The notes under the pieces: model-generated
What the model saw: only the letters and a program-made list of their open reading frames with translations
What the model was told of the DNA's origin: nothing
The model's database searches: none
Position numbers and translations under genes: made by a program
Assembly: GCA_022072145.1 (NCBI GenBank)
Contig: JAJVIG010000035.1
Span: forward strand, 1 to 64,000
DNA: 64,000 nucleotides
Reading direction: 5' to 3'
Source: Pseudomonadales bacterium
Lineage (GTDB): Bacteria > Pseudomonadota > Gammaproteobacteria > Pseudomonadales > UBA5518
In this document: positions 34,571-42,235 of the stretch, piece after piece
Layout of the letters: each line of letters starts with the position of its first letter
How positions within the stretch are numbered: position 1 is the stretch's first letter

Positions 34571-34962
34571 GCACGGCGTTCGTGCGCACGCTGCTCGGCG
34601 GCGGACCGGTGGTGGGACTGCTGTGCACCGTGACGCAGGCGCAGGCCGGCCGCCAGGAAGCACGCGAGGCCGCACGCGAGATCGCCAGCGAGCGGCGCGA
34701 GGCACGGCGCGAGATCCGGCGCCGCGAAACCCGTGCCTGCGCCCGGCGCGAGATTAGCGAGGGCTATCGCGAAGTGGAGCGCGAACGGCGCGAAGTGGAG
34801 CGCGAAATCCACCAGGCACTGCGCGATTCCGACCGCGACTATCGTCGCGACCGACGCTACCGCCGCGATGACGACCGGGACAAGTTCCTCAAAGGCGCCA
34901 TCGTGGGTGGCACGGTGGCAGGCATCACGGCCGCGATCATCGACTCCCGTGACGACGACTGA
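34567..34962 (+). CDS. Small secreted Arg/Glu-rich coiled-coil protein
   Basis: 131 residues. A likely signal peptide (FVRTLLGGGPVVGLLCTVT, cut near AQA) is followed by about 80 residues almost entirely Arg, Glu and Ala with heptad-like spacing (EAREAAREIASERREARREI) and a C-terminal glycine-rich hydrophobic stretch (LKGAIVGGTVAGITAAIID). Similar short proteins are known as hypothetical periplasmic proteins; function unknown. Overlaps the previous gene by 4 bp. Confidence 0.6.
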   Translation: MSTAFVRTLLGGGPVVGLLCTVTQAQAGRQEAREAAREIASERREARREIRRRETRACARREISEGYREVERERREVEREIHQALRDSDRDYRRDRRYRRDDDRDKFLKGAIVGGTVAGITAAIIDSRDDD

Positions 34963-35674
34963 GCGAACCACACACTGTACGTCGCTGGCCGCCGTGCTCC
35001 TGCTCGGCGGCTGTGCGGACCCGCCCGCGCCACCTGCCGCACCGGTCTCGCGACCACCGAACGTGAACTGGCCGACACGGTCCTCGCCGCGCCGTTCGAC
35101 GGCGTGATCACCCGCCGCCGCGTCGAGAGCTGGGCCAACGTGCAGGTCAGGCAGCCGGTCGCCGACCTGCAGGACCTGTCCGCCCTCGAGGTCGTGATCA
35201 ATGTGCCGGCGCGGATCGTGCGCACCGCCACGCCGCACGACACCGCGCTCGCCGTATTCGACGATCGCGAGGACGCCCCGGTGACACTGCGCCTGAAGTC
35301 CAACGCCAGCGAGGCGGACCCGCCGACACAGTTCTACGAGATCGTGCTGACGCTGGAGGAAGTCCCCGCCGACATCAAGGTGCTCCCCGGCATGGCGGTC
35401 ATGGTGATGCCCTTCGTCGGGGCGCCGTCGGACAGGGGACAGGGGACCGTTGACGGTGCCGCTGACCGCCGTGGCGGTGGACGCCACGCGTACCCGGTAC
35501 GTGTGGGTGGTCGGTGAAGAAGGCCGGGGGCAGCGGCGCGAGGTGAGCACCGGCGAAGTCCGCGGCGCGCGCATCGCGATGGCCGCCGGTCTTGCACCCG
35601 GTGAGCGCGTCGTCACGGCCGGCACCGGCGCGCGGCGCGAAGGCATGACCGTCCACCCCCTGGCGCCGCGCTGA
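34949..35674 (+). pseudogene. RND efflux membrane-fusion protein, broken
   Basis: A GTG at 34949 starts a lipoprotein signal (SLAAVLLLGGCADPP). The reading frame then changes near 35043 into ATTERELADTVLAAPFDGVI, which normally follows the long coiled-coil hairpin; about half the protein is missing there. The adaptor continues in the new frame (VIVRT-type strands, LKSNASEADPPTQFYEIVLT) until a tandem 7-bp duplication GACAGGG (35431-35444) shifts the frame. The C-terminal part TVPLTAVAVDATRTRYVWVV resumes in a third frame to a stop at 35674. One deletion and one slippage thus broke the gene. Confidence 0.85.
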
Positions 35675-35686
35675 GGCGCCCGTCGC

Positions 35687-36393
35687 GTGAATCCCGCCGA
35701 ACTCACGCTGCAGAAAGAGGTGATCGCCTGGGTCACGCTGGCGCTGTTGCTGTTCGGCGGCTGGTTCGCGTACGAGCGGCTCGGTCGTTTCGAGGCCCCC
35801 GAGTTCGTGATCCGGCAGGCGGTCGTGGTGACCTCCTATCCCGGTGCCTCGCCGGCGCAGGTGGCGGAGGAAGTGACCGATCTGGTCGAAGGCCCGGCGA
35901 AGATCGGCTTCGCGCGCACCCACGCCGAACTCGACCAGGTCTGCGAAAAGCTGCACAGCAAGGTCGCGGAAGCCGCACGCGGGCCGCGCAGCTCGAAATC
36001 GAGCCGGAGCGCATCCACGCGGCACTGCGGGCACACAACGTGATCACCACCGCCGGCAGCGTGCCGGCCGGCACGCTGCGCCTGGAGGTGGCGCCGGAGG
36101 CAGCGGTCGACTCGATCGGGACGCTCGGCAACCTCGTCGTCACCGGTGACACCGACAGCGGCCTGGTGCGCCTGCTCGACGAGGCCGACGTCTACCGCGA
36201 CTACGTGGATCCGCCCGCGCTGCTGCTGCGGCGTAACGGCAAGCCCGCGATCGGCCTCGGCGTATCGAACGTGCTCGGCGGCAATGTCGTCGCGATGGGC
36301 GACGCGGTGAAGCAGCGGCTGGCCGAACTCGAGGGACAGCGCCCGGTGGGCATCCTGGCGTTCAGCGCGATCGGGCTGTCGCCCCACAGCAGG
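35687..36393 (+). pseudogene. RND efflux inner-membrane pump, decayed fragment
   Basis: Begins GTG 35687 with the pump's first membrane segment (VIAWVTLALLLFGGWFAYERL) and the porter start FEAPEFVIRQAVVVTSYPGA. After VEGPAKIGFARTHAEL material is missing. At about 35981 the frame changes and the porter domain resumes (NVLGGNVVAMGDAVKQRLAE, GQRPVGI). It then joins AFSAIGLSPHS, a piece from further along, and ends. An intact pump would be over 1,000 residues, so most of the gene is gone. Dead remnant. Confidence 0.85.
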
Positions 36394-36430
36394 GACTGTA
36401 CCCAGGCATGCCGTGTCGCATTGCCAATCT

Positions 36431-36480
36431 CTACTAAATCTGTTGCAAATTAGTAGACTTTCCCTATGCTGGTTTACTAA
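36431..36480 (+). promoter_or_regulatory. fic promoter with a triple TACTAA half-site operator
   Basis: TTGCAA (36443-36448), a 16-bp spacer and TATGCT (36465-36470) make a good sigma70 promoter for the Fic gene. An inverted repeat CTACTAA (36431-36437) / TTAGTAG (36450-36456) straddles the -35 box, and a third half site TTACTAA (36474-36480) lies just after the -10 box. Binding at these sites would block RNA polymerase. The winged-helix tail of the Fic protein is the nearest candidate binder. Confidence 0.55.
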
Positions 36481-36505
36481 TTCGCGTCCAATTCGGCAGA
36501 CGCTC

Positions 36506-37852
36506 ATGAGGCCCCCCGAAAAACCCCCCGAGTTCCCGGAGCTGCTCAAGGGTATCTCCAGCGAAAGGCTCGCAGCAGTGCTGCATCAGGCGAACCCGCT
36601 GCCGAACGGCAGCTACCTGCACTGGGATGAACTGCGCCGGCGAACACCGCCCGAAGACCTGAGCGACCATGAGTGGTGGATTGGCGTTGTGATCGCTCGC
36701 TCGGCACTGCTTCAGCGCCTGCCGCTGTTCGACAAGCATGGCGTGGCGTTCCAGTTCGCCACTCCCGCGACACTGGCAATCGACCTGCACCATATCGACC
36801 GCGATGCGGCCGGACAGCTTCGGTCCAGCGCAGGGGCGCTCGGCGCCGGCGACTCGCACCGATATCTGATCAGCTCGCTGATCGAAGAAGCGATTACTTC
36901 CAGTCAGCTCGAAGGTGCGGCGACAACGCGCAAGGTGGCGGCCGACATGCTGCGTAGCGGGCGTAAACCGCGGGACCGCGGCGAGAGGATGATCTTCAAC
37001 AATTACGTGGCAATGGACCATCTTCGGCGACTGAAAAACCAAACGCTCACGCCCGGGCATATCCTCGACCTGCACCGGATACTCACGGAAGATACGCTCG
37101 AGGATCCACGCGACGCCGGCCGCTTGCGGACGCGCGACGACGTTTACGTGGAGGACACCCGCGACGGCTCGCTGCTGCATGTTCCTCCTCCGCACGCAGA
37201 ACTGCCTGCGCGTATGGAGCGTCTCTGCGAGTTCGCCAACTTGGATGAATCCGCACGACCGTTCGTCCACCCGGTGCTGCGTGCGATCCTCCTGCACTTC
37301 ATGATCGGCTACGACCACCCGTTTGCCGATGGCAATGGCCGAACGGCCCGAGCGCTGTTCTACTGGTCGATGGCGCGCAGCGGCTACTGGCTGATGGAGC
37401 ACACGTCCATCAGTCACATCCTGCGGAAATCCCCGGCCAAATACATCAGGGCCTGTCTCCATACCGAAACCGACAACGCCGACACGACCTATTTCCTGTT
37501 GCACCAGCTCGAGACGATCCGCAGGGCGATCGGCGCGCTGCACGACTACGTGGCCGAAAAGACGCATGAACAGCAGCAGGCGGAGCGGCTGCTCGCAAGA
37601 TCACCGCGGTTGCGCTCGATGTTCAATCATCGGCAGGTCGCGCTGCTGGGTCATGCCCTTCGCCGCAGCGGCGAACCGTACCGCGTGGACACGCACCGCC
37701 GTACACACGATGTCGTATACCAGACCGCTCGCCAGGATTTGCTCGATCTCAATGCGCTTGGGCTCCTCGAGAAGACCAGGCAGGGCAACGCCTACGTCTT
37801 CTTCGCCCCGGACGATCTCCGGGATCGCCTCGAACGCCTCGCGCAATCCTGA
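36506..37852 (+). CDS. Fic family AMP-transferase-like protein with C-terminal winged helix
   Basis: 448 residues. The Fic core motif is complete, HPFADGNGRTAR at 271-282, with catalytic His271. An inhibitory helix motif of the (S/T)xxxE(G/N) type, SSQLEG (132-137), lies before the core, so this is a class II, self-inhibited Fic protein. The C-terminal 90 residues look like a winged helix (RQVALLGHALRRSGEPYRVD, then DLLDLNALGLLEKTRQGNAY). Such proteins usually transfer AMP to a Tyr or Thr of a target. Start 36506 lies downstream of the predicted promoter; a start at 36413 would lie upstream of it. It lies outside the left att repeat, so it is not cargo of the adjoining element. Confidence 0.88.
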   Translation: MRPPEKPPEFPELLKGISSERLAAVLHQANPLPNGSYLHWDELRRRTPPEDLSDHEWWIGVVIARSALLQRLPLFDKHGVAFQFATPATLAIDLHHIDRDAAGQLRSSAGALGAGDSHRYLISSLIEEAITSSQLEGAATTRKVAADMLRSGRKPRDRGERMIFNNYVAMDHLRRLKNQTLTPGHILDLHRILTEDTLEDPRDAGRLRTRDDVYVEDTRDGSLLHVPPPHAELPARMERLCEFANLDESARPFVHPVLRAILLHFMIGYDHPFADGNGRTARALFYWSMARSGYWLMEHTSISHILRKSPAKYIRACLHTETDNADTTYFLLHQLETIRRAIGALHDYVAEKTHEQQQAERLLARSPRLRSMFNHRQVALLGHALRRSGEPYRVDTHRRTHDVVYQTARQDLLDLNALGLLEKTRQGNAYVFFAPDDLRDRLERLAQS

Positions 37853-37889
37853 CGCCGCGCCCCGGAGCGGCGGCTTCATGACAGCCAGT

Positions 37890-37976
37890 CGCGATGGAAG
37901 GGGCAGAAACAAAAAAGCCCGGTTTTTCCGGGCTTTGTCGCATGTCTTGGTATGTCTTGGGAGGGGGTAATGGTGG
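37890..37976. repeat. attL: attL: 87-bp direct repeat at left end of integrated element
   Basis: This 87-bp sequence matches 42256-42342 with one mismatch (G/A at 37961). Both copies contain the terminator that follows tRNA-Lys and end with TGGTGG, the complement of the tRNA 3' end. Beyond the repeat the two sites differ by an indel and then diverge. The repeat marks the left junction of the 4.4-kb element. Confidence 0.92.
37910..37936 (-). terminator. Copy of the tRNA-Lys terminator in attL
   Basis: Hairpin AAGCCCGG-TTTTT-CCGGGCTT with a T-run on the minus strand. It is the duplicate of 42276-42302. Here it may also end transcription from fic on the plus strand, since the hairpin lies 60 bp after the fic stop. 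Confidence 0.75.
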
Positions 37977-38346
37977 TCGTGCTTCAATCGCATAACCCGC
38001 CCAACGCATTGATTTAACGTCCTTTGCGATTCGGCATTTTCAGAAATGCCCCCAGAAATGCCCCCAAATTGCGAGCGATACCCCCCCTCCCTCGATTTTG
38101 GCGGCACGAAAAGACGGCGGGGAGCGCGTGCCGGCGCATTGTGTCCGCAGACTTTCGTCATACCCCCCATCCCGGCCCGATCTAGTCCATTTGCTGTCAG
38201 CCCGTCACGGTATCCATTTTGTGGACGTGTGAATTGAGCGGGAGGCGCGTGCCGGGCGCGACCGCCCCAGACTTTCGCATTACCCCCCCCTCGCGTTACT
38301 GCGTAACAAGACATAGACTGCCGTTACTGCGTAACAGGGCGGAACA
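37977..38346. other. Gene-free left end of the element with arm sites and repeats
   Basis: No convincing gene in this stretch. Two ATGCCCCC sites (38046-38053 and 38058-38065) match five near the right end. Two imperfect 50-bp direct repeats (38117-38168 and 38237-38290) share GCGCGTGCCGG and CAGACTTTCG followed by a C-run. Two GTTACTGCGTAAC palindromes (38295-38307, 38323-38335) precede the ribbon-helix-helix gene. This organisation would suit an origin or regulatory centre of the element. Confidence 0.6.
38295..38335. promoter_or_regulatory. Two GTTACTGCGTAAC palindromes, likely operator
   Basis: Identical 13-bp near-palindromes at 38295-38307 and 38323-38335, 28 bp apart, lie just before the gene at 38347. 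A third copy is at 38568-38580, three bases after its stop. The placement on both sides of a ribbon-helix-helix gene suggests autoregulation. Confidence 0.65.
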
Positions 38347-38565
38347 ATGGCATCGAACGCGGAACGTCAGCGGGCATACCGGCAGCGGCACCTTCAGGAC
38401 GTGGACAGCATCGGGGCACGGTTGAACCTGGTCGTCAGCGTTCAGGCGAAGGCGCAGCTTGGACGGCTGGCCCGGCATCATGGGGTCAGCCAGCGGGCGA
38501 TGTTGGAACGGCTGCTCGCGGAAGCCGAACAGGCAGCGGCCGGTGCGGTCGGGTACTTCGATTGA
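38347..38565 (+). CDS. Ribbon-helix-helix type DNA-binding protein of the element
   Basis: 72 residues. MASNAERQRAYRQRHLQDVD resembles the N-terminus of small plasmid and island regulators. LNLVVSVQAKAQLGRLARHH then GVSQRAMLERLLAEAE has the strand-helix-helix pattern of CopG/Arc proteins. It probably binds the flanking GTTACTGCGTAAC sites and controls itself or the element's copy state. The only plus-strand gene of the element. Confidence 0.75.
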   Translation: MASNAERQRAYRQRHLQDVDSIGARLNLVVSVQAKAQLGRLARHHGVSQRAMLERLLAEAEQAAAGAVGYFD

Positions 38566-38567
38566 GC

Positions 38568-38580
38568 GTTACTGCGTAAC
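38568..38580. promoter_or_regulatory. Third GTTACTGCGTAAC palindrome
   Basis: Identical to the two copies before the ribbon-helix-helix gene and placed immediately after its stop codon. The remaining bases to 38813 show no gene. Confidence 0.6.
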
Positions 38581-38813
38581 GGCCCGCGTTACGCCGGCCT
38601 CGCCTGGTGATGCTCGCCCGGTGTTGGCCCACCAGTCGAATTACGCCGGGGAGTCAGGCGTACAAGTCGCTGCGCTCGCTAATCATTCGGGCGAACACGT
38701 CAGCGCGCGCAATCGGCCGCGCGTGGCGTTCGCGTTGACTGCCCCGCGTGTCGAAATGCCCCTGCTACCTGGTAGATTTCTATAAAGGTCCCCTAGTAGC
38801 GGGGCACAGAAAT

Positions 38814-39365
38814 TCATGAAACCGCCCGAATATGCCCCGCACGGCGGGGCAATGGGTCCGGGTTTTCCCCTGCTATTGCCCCGCGTGGCGGGTCAGTGTG
38901 CCCCGCCTGGCGGGGGTCAGAAAATCGAATCCGCCGCTTTGCATCGGGTTGCTGTGAGCACTCGGGATTGTGCCCTTGCCGCCAGTAGTTCAGCGGCACC
39001 GGGTTCGCGGCCCGCTCCAGTTTGCCGCCGCAGTCATCGATCCCGCGCCATGTAAGCGCATACAGTGTCGGCGTTCGCGGACGCATCCCCTGTTTGCACA
39101 CGACGATCCAGCCGCGTTCCAGAAGCTCCAGGCGGGCCTTGTCGATCTGGTCCTTGCTGTTCCACCCCCGCGAACGAAGTGCGGCCCACGTCGCGGCCAG
39201 GTCGCCGTTATTCGCCCCCCGGTATTGCGCCGCCAGATCGATCAACAGCTTTGTCGCGCGCGGGGAAAGCGTTCTGAAGTTTTCACTGTCTAGCACCGCG
39301 TGCGGCAATGCGAGAAATGAGCCGCCCGTTTTTCTGCTCTTGGTCTTGGGGCGGGTCCGGGTCAT
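38814..39365 (-). CDS. Replication-initiator-like/helix-turn-helix protein of the element
   Basis: 183 residues. GGSFLALPHAVLDSENFRTL and KLLIDLAAQYRGANNGDLAA recall a family of island proteins with a winged-helix fold resembling the N-terminus of phage replication proteins (WNSKDQIDKARLELLERGW is the likely recognition part). The C-terminal 40 residues are a repeat (PRQAGH, PPRGAI, PRRAGH), encoded by three TGCCCCGC repeats at 38833, 38877 and 38899. Role in the element's replication is an inference from homologues, not shown here. Confidence 0.65.
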   Translation of the reverse strand: MTRTRPKTKSRKTGGSFLALPHAVLDSENFRTLSPRATKLLIDLAAQYRGANNGDLAATWAALRSRGWNSKDQIDKARLELLERGWIVVCKQGMRPRTPTLYALTWRGIDDCGGKLERAANPVPLNYWRQGHNPECSQQPDAKRRIRFSDPRQAGHTDPPRGAIAGENPDPLPRRAGHIRAVS

Positions 39366-39700
39366 ACAGCACCGCCACCGGGCAACGCCTCGATTCGCGC
39401 GGGTGATGCTTCGCCGCCGCGCTCTACAGCGCGGGCGCAGACCATATCGGCGGTTGCCTTACGCATTGCCCGCACCGCATCGGGTTGTGCTGTGGTGGCC
39501 CAGTTTTCCGGGAGGTCGGCGGGGTCGCGGTTGTGTATCCATGACGGGCACGACGCGCGATCCTGAAGCGGCCGGAACCGCCACAAGGGGCACGCAACCG
39601 CAGGGCAGGCGGCTACCTGTTCTCGCCAGGTGCCGAATGCGGCGGGATCGTGGATACAGGACCGGCAGTAGTTCGTGATTGCCTTGCCGCGCGTGGTCAT
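39362..39700 (-). CDS. Cys-rich putative zinc-binding protein of the element
   Basis: 112 residues. The N-terminal half carries a four-Cys pattern, YCRSCIHDP then ACPAVACPLWRFRP, likely a zinc finger of a type common in phages and islands. The remainder has no recognisable domain. It overlaps the next gene by 4 bp on each side, as in a compact operon. Confidence 0.68.
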   Translation of the reverse strand: MTTRGKAITNYCRSCIHDPAAFGTWREQVAACPAVACPLWRFRPLQDRASCPSWIHNRDPADLPENWATTAQPDAVRAMRKATADMVCARAVERGGEASPARIEALPGGGAV

Positions 39701-39972
39701 GCTTCACCACCTTCGCGGAATACCGCGTATCGCACGCCGGGCGGCGCGTCCGCCTGCAATTCGGCCAATCGTTCGCGCGCTGTAGCCTCGCGCTCGCAAT
39801 GGGCAACCAGTTCCCAAGCGCTCGCGCCTGTGGATTCCGGCATGACGTGGACAAACCGCGCGCGATGTTGCGCCGCGAATGCGTTCGCGCTCGCCAGGTC
39901 CGCGAACCAGTTCAGCGCGCGGCACACTCGCCACGGCTTCAGCTGGTCGAAGTGGGTGCTAGTGTCGTGCAT
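39697..39972 (-). CDS. Small unknown protein of the element
   Basis: 91 residues from the ATG at 39972, which has a G-rich AAGGGGGG site. WRVCRALNWFADLASANAFA and the rest show no motif that I know; a mixed alpha-beta fold is likely. Its stop overlaps the start of the Cys-rich gene (ATGA). A longer reading to 40005 would come within 0 bp of the AlpA gene stop region and is less likely. Confidence 0.6.
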   Translation of the reverse strand: MHDTSTHFDQLKPWRVCRALNWFADLASANAFAAQHRARFVHVMPESTGASAWELVAHCEREATARERLAELQADAPPGVRYAVFREGGEA

Positions 39973-39985
39973 GATGACGCCCCCC

Positions 39986-40213
39986 TTACGCTGCGCGCGT
40001 GTCACGCGAAGCGCGGATGCGGGTATCGATCCAGCCGCGAACCTCCGATTCGATCCATGCCGATGAGCGTTCGGTGATCTTCACGGGTTGCGGGAACTCG
40101 CCGCGCCGCGCGAGGCGATAAATCTGCGTGGTGCCAAGCCCGGTCAGTTTCCGAACTTCAGGCAATCGCAGAAGCGCGGGCAGGTGGTGCGTAGTTGTGG
40201 CCGGTGCGTGCAT
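39986..40213 (-). CDS. AlpA family excisionase/regulator
   Basis: 75 residues. LLRLPEVRKLTGLGTTQIYR and RRGEFPQPVKITERSSAWIE are the AlpA (MerR-like) helix-turn-helix signature. In P4-like elements AlpA and relatives switch on the integrase or act as directionality factors. Two copies of AACTAGCGT (40241-40249 and 40257-40265) lie just upstream and may be its binding sites. Confidence 0.85.
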   Translation of the reverse strand: MHAPATTTHHLPALLRLPEVRKLTGLGTTQIYRLARRGEFPQPVKITERSSAWIESEVRGWIDTRIRASRDTRAA

Positions 40214-40258
40214 GGTGCGGTCCCGTGTGGTGAATCACGGAACTAGCGTGCCTAACAA

Positions 40259-40759
40259 CTAGCGTCTATGCAGTGGCGGGAAATTTGGACTTCGTGTCAC
40301 TGCGAGCGCAAGGATGCGCAGTTGACGATCAGAAAAAGACTTTCGGACCCAGCCGCGGCAATCACGCATGATCGTGCGCGTATCTACGCCGCTAGCGGCT
40401 GCTACTGCTTCTACGGCCTGAGTTTTCCGAAAGTAATGCCGCCTCAACAATTCAACGGCAGCGGCCCGCGCTACAGAATGGTTCACGATATCTGGACTGT
40501 TCTTAGGTCGCCGCCTCGGTCGTTTAAGACCGAACGCCTGTGCCAGATCCTCTCGATCCTCGAGATATCGCCGCAGGCAGTCCGCCACGTGCGCGACCAG
40601 CAGCGCATCGGGGTCGTCAATGCAGCGCTGGGAACAGGCGGCGGCGTTCACGAACAACCGAAGAGCTTCGCGTGCATCCTCGTAGTTGCCGCTTTTAGCC
40701 GCGTCGATGACTTCGCCGACGTACCAAGCATCGCGGTCGTCGGGATTGGTGTCCGCCAT
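40259..40759 (-). CDS. Unknown protein of the element, possible helix-turn-helix
   Basis: 166 residues from the ATG at 40759; ATG 40774 is equally possible, as both have AAGGG-type ribosome sites. An N-terminal helical region (DAWYVGEVIDAAKSGNYEDA) and a C-terminal helix-turn-helix-like stretch (VEAVAAASGVDTRTIMRDCR) can be seen. No named family recognised. It lies between alpA and the integrase gene in the same direction. Confidence 0.6.
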   Translation of the reverse strand: MADTNPDDRDAWYVGEVIDAAKSGNYEDAREALRLFVNAAACSQRCIDDPDALLVAHVADCLRRYLEDREDLAQAFGLKRPRRRPKNSPDIVNHSVARAAAVELLRRHYFRKTQAVEAVAAASGVDTRTIMRDCRGWVRKSFSDRQLRILALAVTRSPNFPPLHRR

Positions 40760-40863
40760 CGCGCCCCCTTGCATAGCGCCGCCCTTGTGGAAGGTCACCA
40801 CGCCAGCCGGGCAAGGGTTCCCGGTTTTCCCGCCGTCGCGGTAGGCGTGGCGATTCGCTCGCG

Positions 40864-42096
40864 CTACTCAGCGCCTTCGGCCTGCCGGCGCACCGCGCCA
40901 AGCTCGATCACGTCCGCGCCAGTGCGCAGGCGGTCCAGATAATCGGCCCATGCCTGCATCATCCGCCGCCGTTCGGGCAGGTGCGCCGTGCGGTTGTACG
41001 CGCGCCCGTTCGGGTCTTTCACCGCGTGGGCAAGCTGGTGTTCGATAATGTCGATCCGGTAGCCCATGACCTCATCCAGAAGCGTGCGCGCCATCGCGCG
41101 GAAGCCGTGCCCGGTCATGGTGTCGCCTTCGATGCCGAGATAGCGCAGCGCCGCATTCACCGCGTTCTCGCTCATCGGTTTTTGATGGTGACGCGCACCG
41201 GGGAAAACGAATTCGCCGCGCCCGGTCAGCGCGTACAGGTCGCGCAGAATCGCCACGGCTTGCGCGCTCAGCGGCACAATGTGGTCAACATCGGTTTTCG
41301 TTACGCGGTAACGCCATTCGGCCGCTTCAAGGTCGATATCTGCCCAGCGGGCGCGGCGCAGTTCCCCCGGTCGAACGAAGGTCAGCGGGGCGAGCATCAA
41401 TGCCGCGCGCACGGTCGCGGTCCCGCTGTAGCCAGCGATTGCGCGCAAAAGCTCGCCAACCTGCTTAGGCTCGGTCACGGCGGCGAAGTGCGTAGACTTC
41501 ACGGGCGGCAGCGCCCCCCGCAGATCGCGCGTAGGGTCGCGCTCCGCGCGCCCGGTAGCCACGGCGTACCGGAATACCTGCCCACAGGCTCCAAGCGCCC
41601 TGTGCGCCGTCTCCAGCGCCCCGCGCGCCTCGATTCGCCGCGCCATCGCCAGGACGGCCGGCGCAGTCAGCTCGATGACGGGCCTCGATCCGATGCGCGG
41701 CAGAATGTCACGCCGGAACAGGCTTTCCATGCGCTTGGTATTGGCGGGGGTCCACGCGCGCCGTTGCTTGGCGATCCACTCGCGCGCGATAACCTCGAAG
41801 CTGTTCGCGTCCTGATCTGCTCGGGTTAGCTTCGCGGCCTTGCGCTGCTCGCCGGGGTCGGCTCCGGCGTCGAGTAGTTCGCGGGCTTCATCGCGCGCTT
41901 TCCGCGCGGCCCTCAGCGTGACGACGGGGAACTTGCCGAGTGCGAGTCGCTTTTCCTTGCCGGCGTGCCGGTATTTCCAGCGCCACAGCTTGCCCCCGGT
42001 CGGGGACACTTCAAGGTAAAGCCCGCCGCCATCGAACAGCCGTTGCGGCTTCGGCGTGGGCTTGGTGTTGCGAATAACGGCGTCAGTCAGCGGCAC
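40864..42096 (-). CDS. int: P4-type tyrosine recombinase (integrase)
   Basis: 410 residues. The N-terminal arm-binding domain (VPLTDAVIRNTKPTPKPQRL, then LYLEVSPTGGKLWRWKYRHA) is the P4-integrase signature. The catalytic set is complete: R242 in FVRPGELRRARW, H330-x-x-R333 in GHGFR, H353 or H357 in IIEHQLAH, and nucleophile Y367 in AYNRTAHL. I take the GTG at 42096 as start (GGGGAT site); in-frame ATGs at 42126 and 42147 are alternatives. Arm-type GGGGGCAT repeats lie directly upstream and would link its expression to its own binding. Confidence 0.92.
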   Translation of the reverse strand: MPLTDAVIRNTKPTPKPQRLFDGGGLYLEVSPTGGKLWRWKYRHAGKEKRLALGKFPVVTLRAARKARDEARELLDAGADPGEQRKAAKLTRADQDANSFEVIAREWIAKQRRAWTPANTKRMESLFRRDILPRIGSRPVIELTAPAVLAMARRIEARGALETAHRALGACGQVFRYAVATGRAERDPTRDLRGALPPVKSTHFAAVTEPKQVGELLRAIAGYSGTATVRAALMLAPLTFVRPGELRRARWADIDLEAAEWRYRVTKTDVDHIVPLSAQAVAILRDLYALTGRGEFVFPGARHHQKPMSENAVNAALRYLGIEGDTMTGHGFRAMARTLLDEVMGYRIDIIEHQLAHAVKDPNGRAYNRTAHLPERRRMMQAWADYLDRLRTGADVIELGAVRRQAEGAE

Positions 42097-42160
42097 AGGT
42101 GATCCCCAGCTGCGCGAACCTCGCATTTCGCCCGGAAAATCCCGCATTCGCGCAGTGCGT

Positions 42161-42235
42161 GGGGGCATTCCGTGGGGGCATCCGGTAGTGCCCCCCCCTG
42201 CTATGCCCCCAAATATGCCCCCATTTCGGGGGCAT
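42161..42235. repeat. Cluster of five GGGGGCAT sites (integrase arm sites)
   Basis: GGGGGCAT occurs at 42161-42168, 42174-42181 and 42228-42235, and its complement ATGCCCCC at 42203-42210 and 42215-42222. Two more copies lie at the other end of the element (38046, 38058). This end-to-end arrangement is that of arm-type binding sites of a lambda- or P4-like integrase. Confidence 0.72.

Noticed and set aside
34949-36393. Functional small efflux proteins
   Set aside because: Pieces of two normally long proteins are joined out of frame, with the hairpin and most membrane segments missing.
36413-36505. Longer N-terminus for the Fic protein
   Set aside because: The extra codons cover the predicted promoter and operator, and the family begins later.
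36506-37852. Fic protein as cargo of the integrated element
   Set aside because: The gene lies outside the left att repeat, so the element would leave it behind on excision. It may belong to an older insertion.
38295-38580. CRISPR array
   Set aside because: Only three 13-bp units, unequal spacing and no cas genes. No CRISPR array was seen anywhere in the window.
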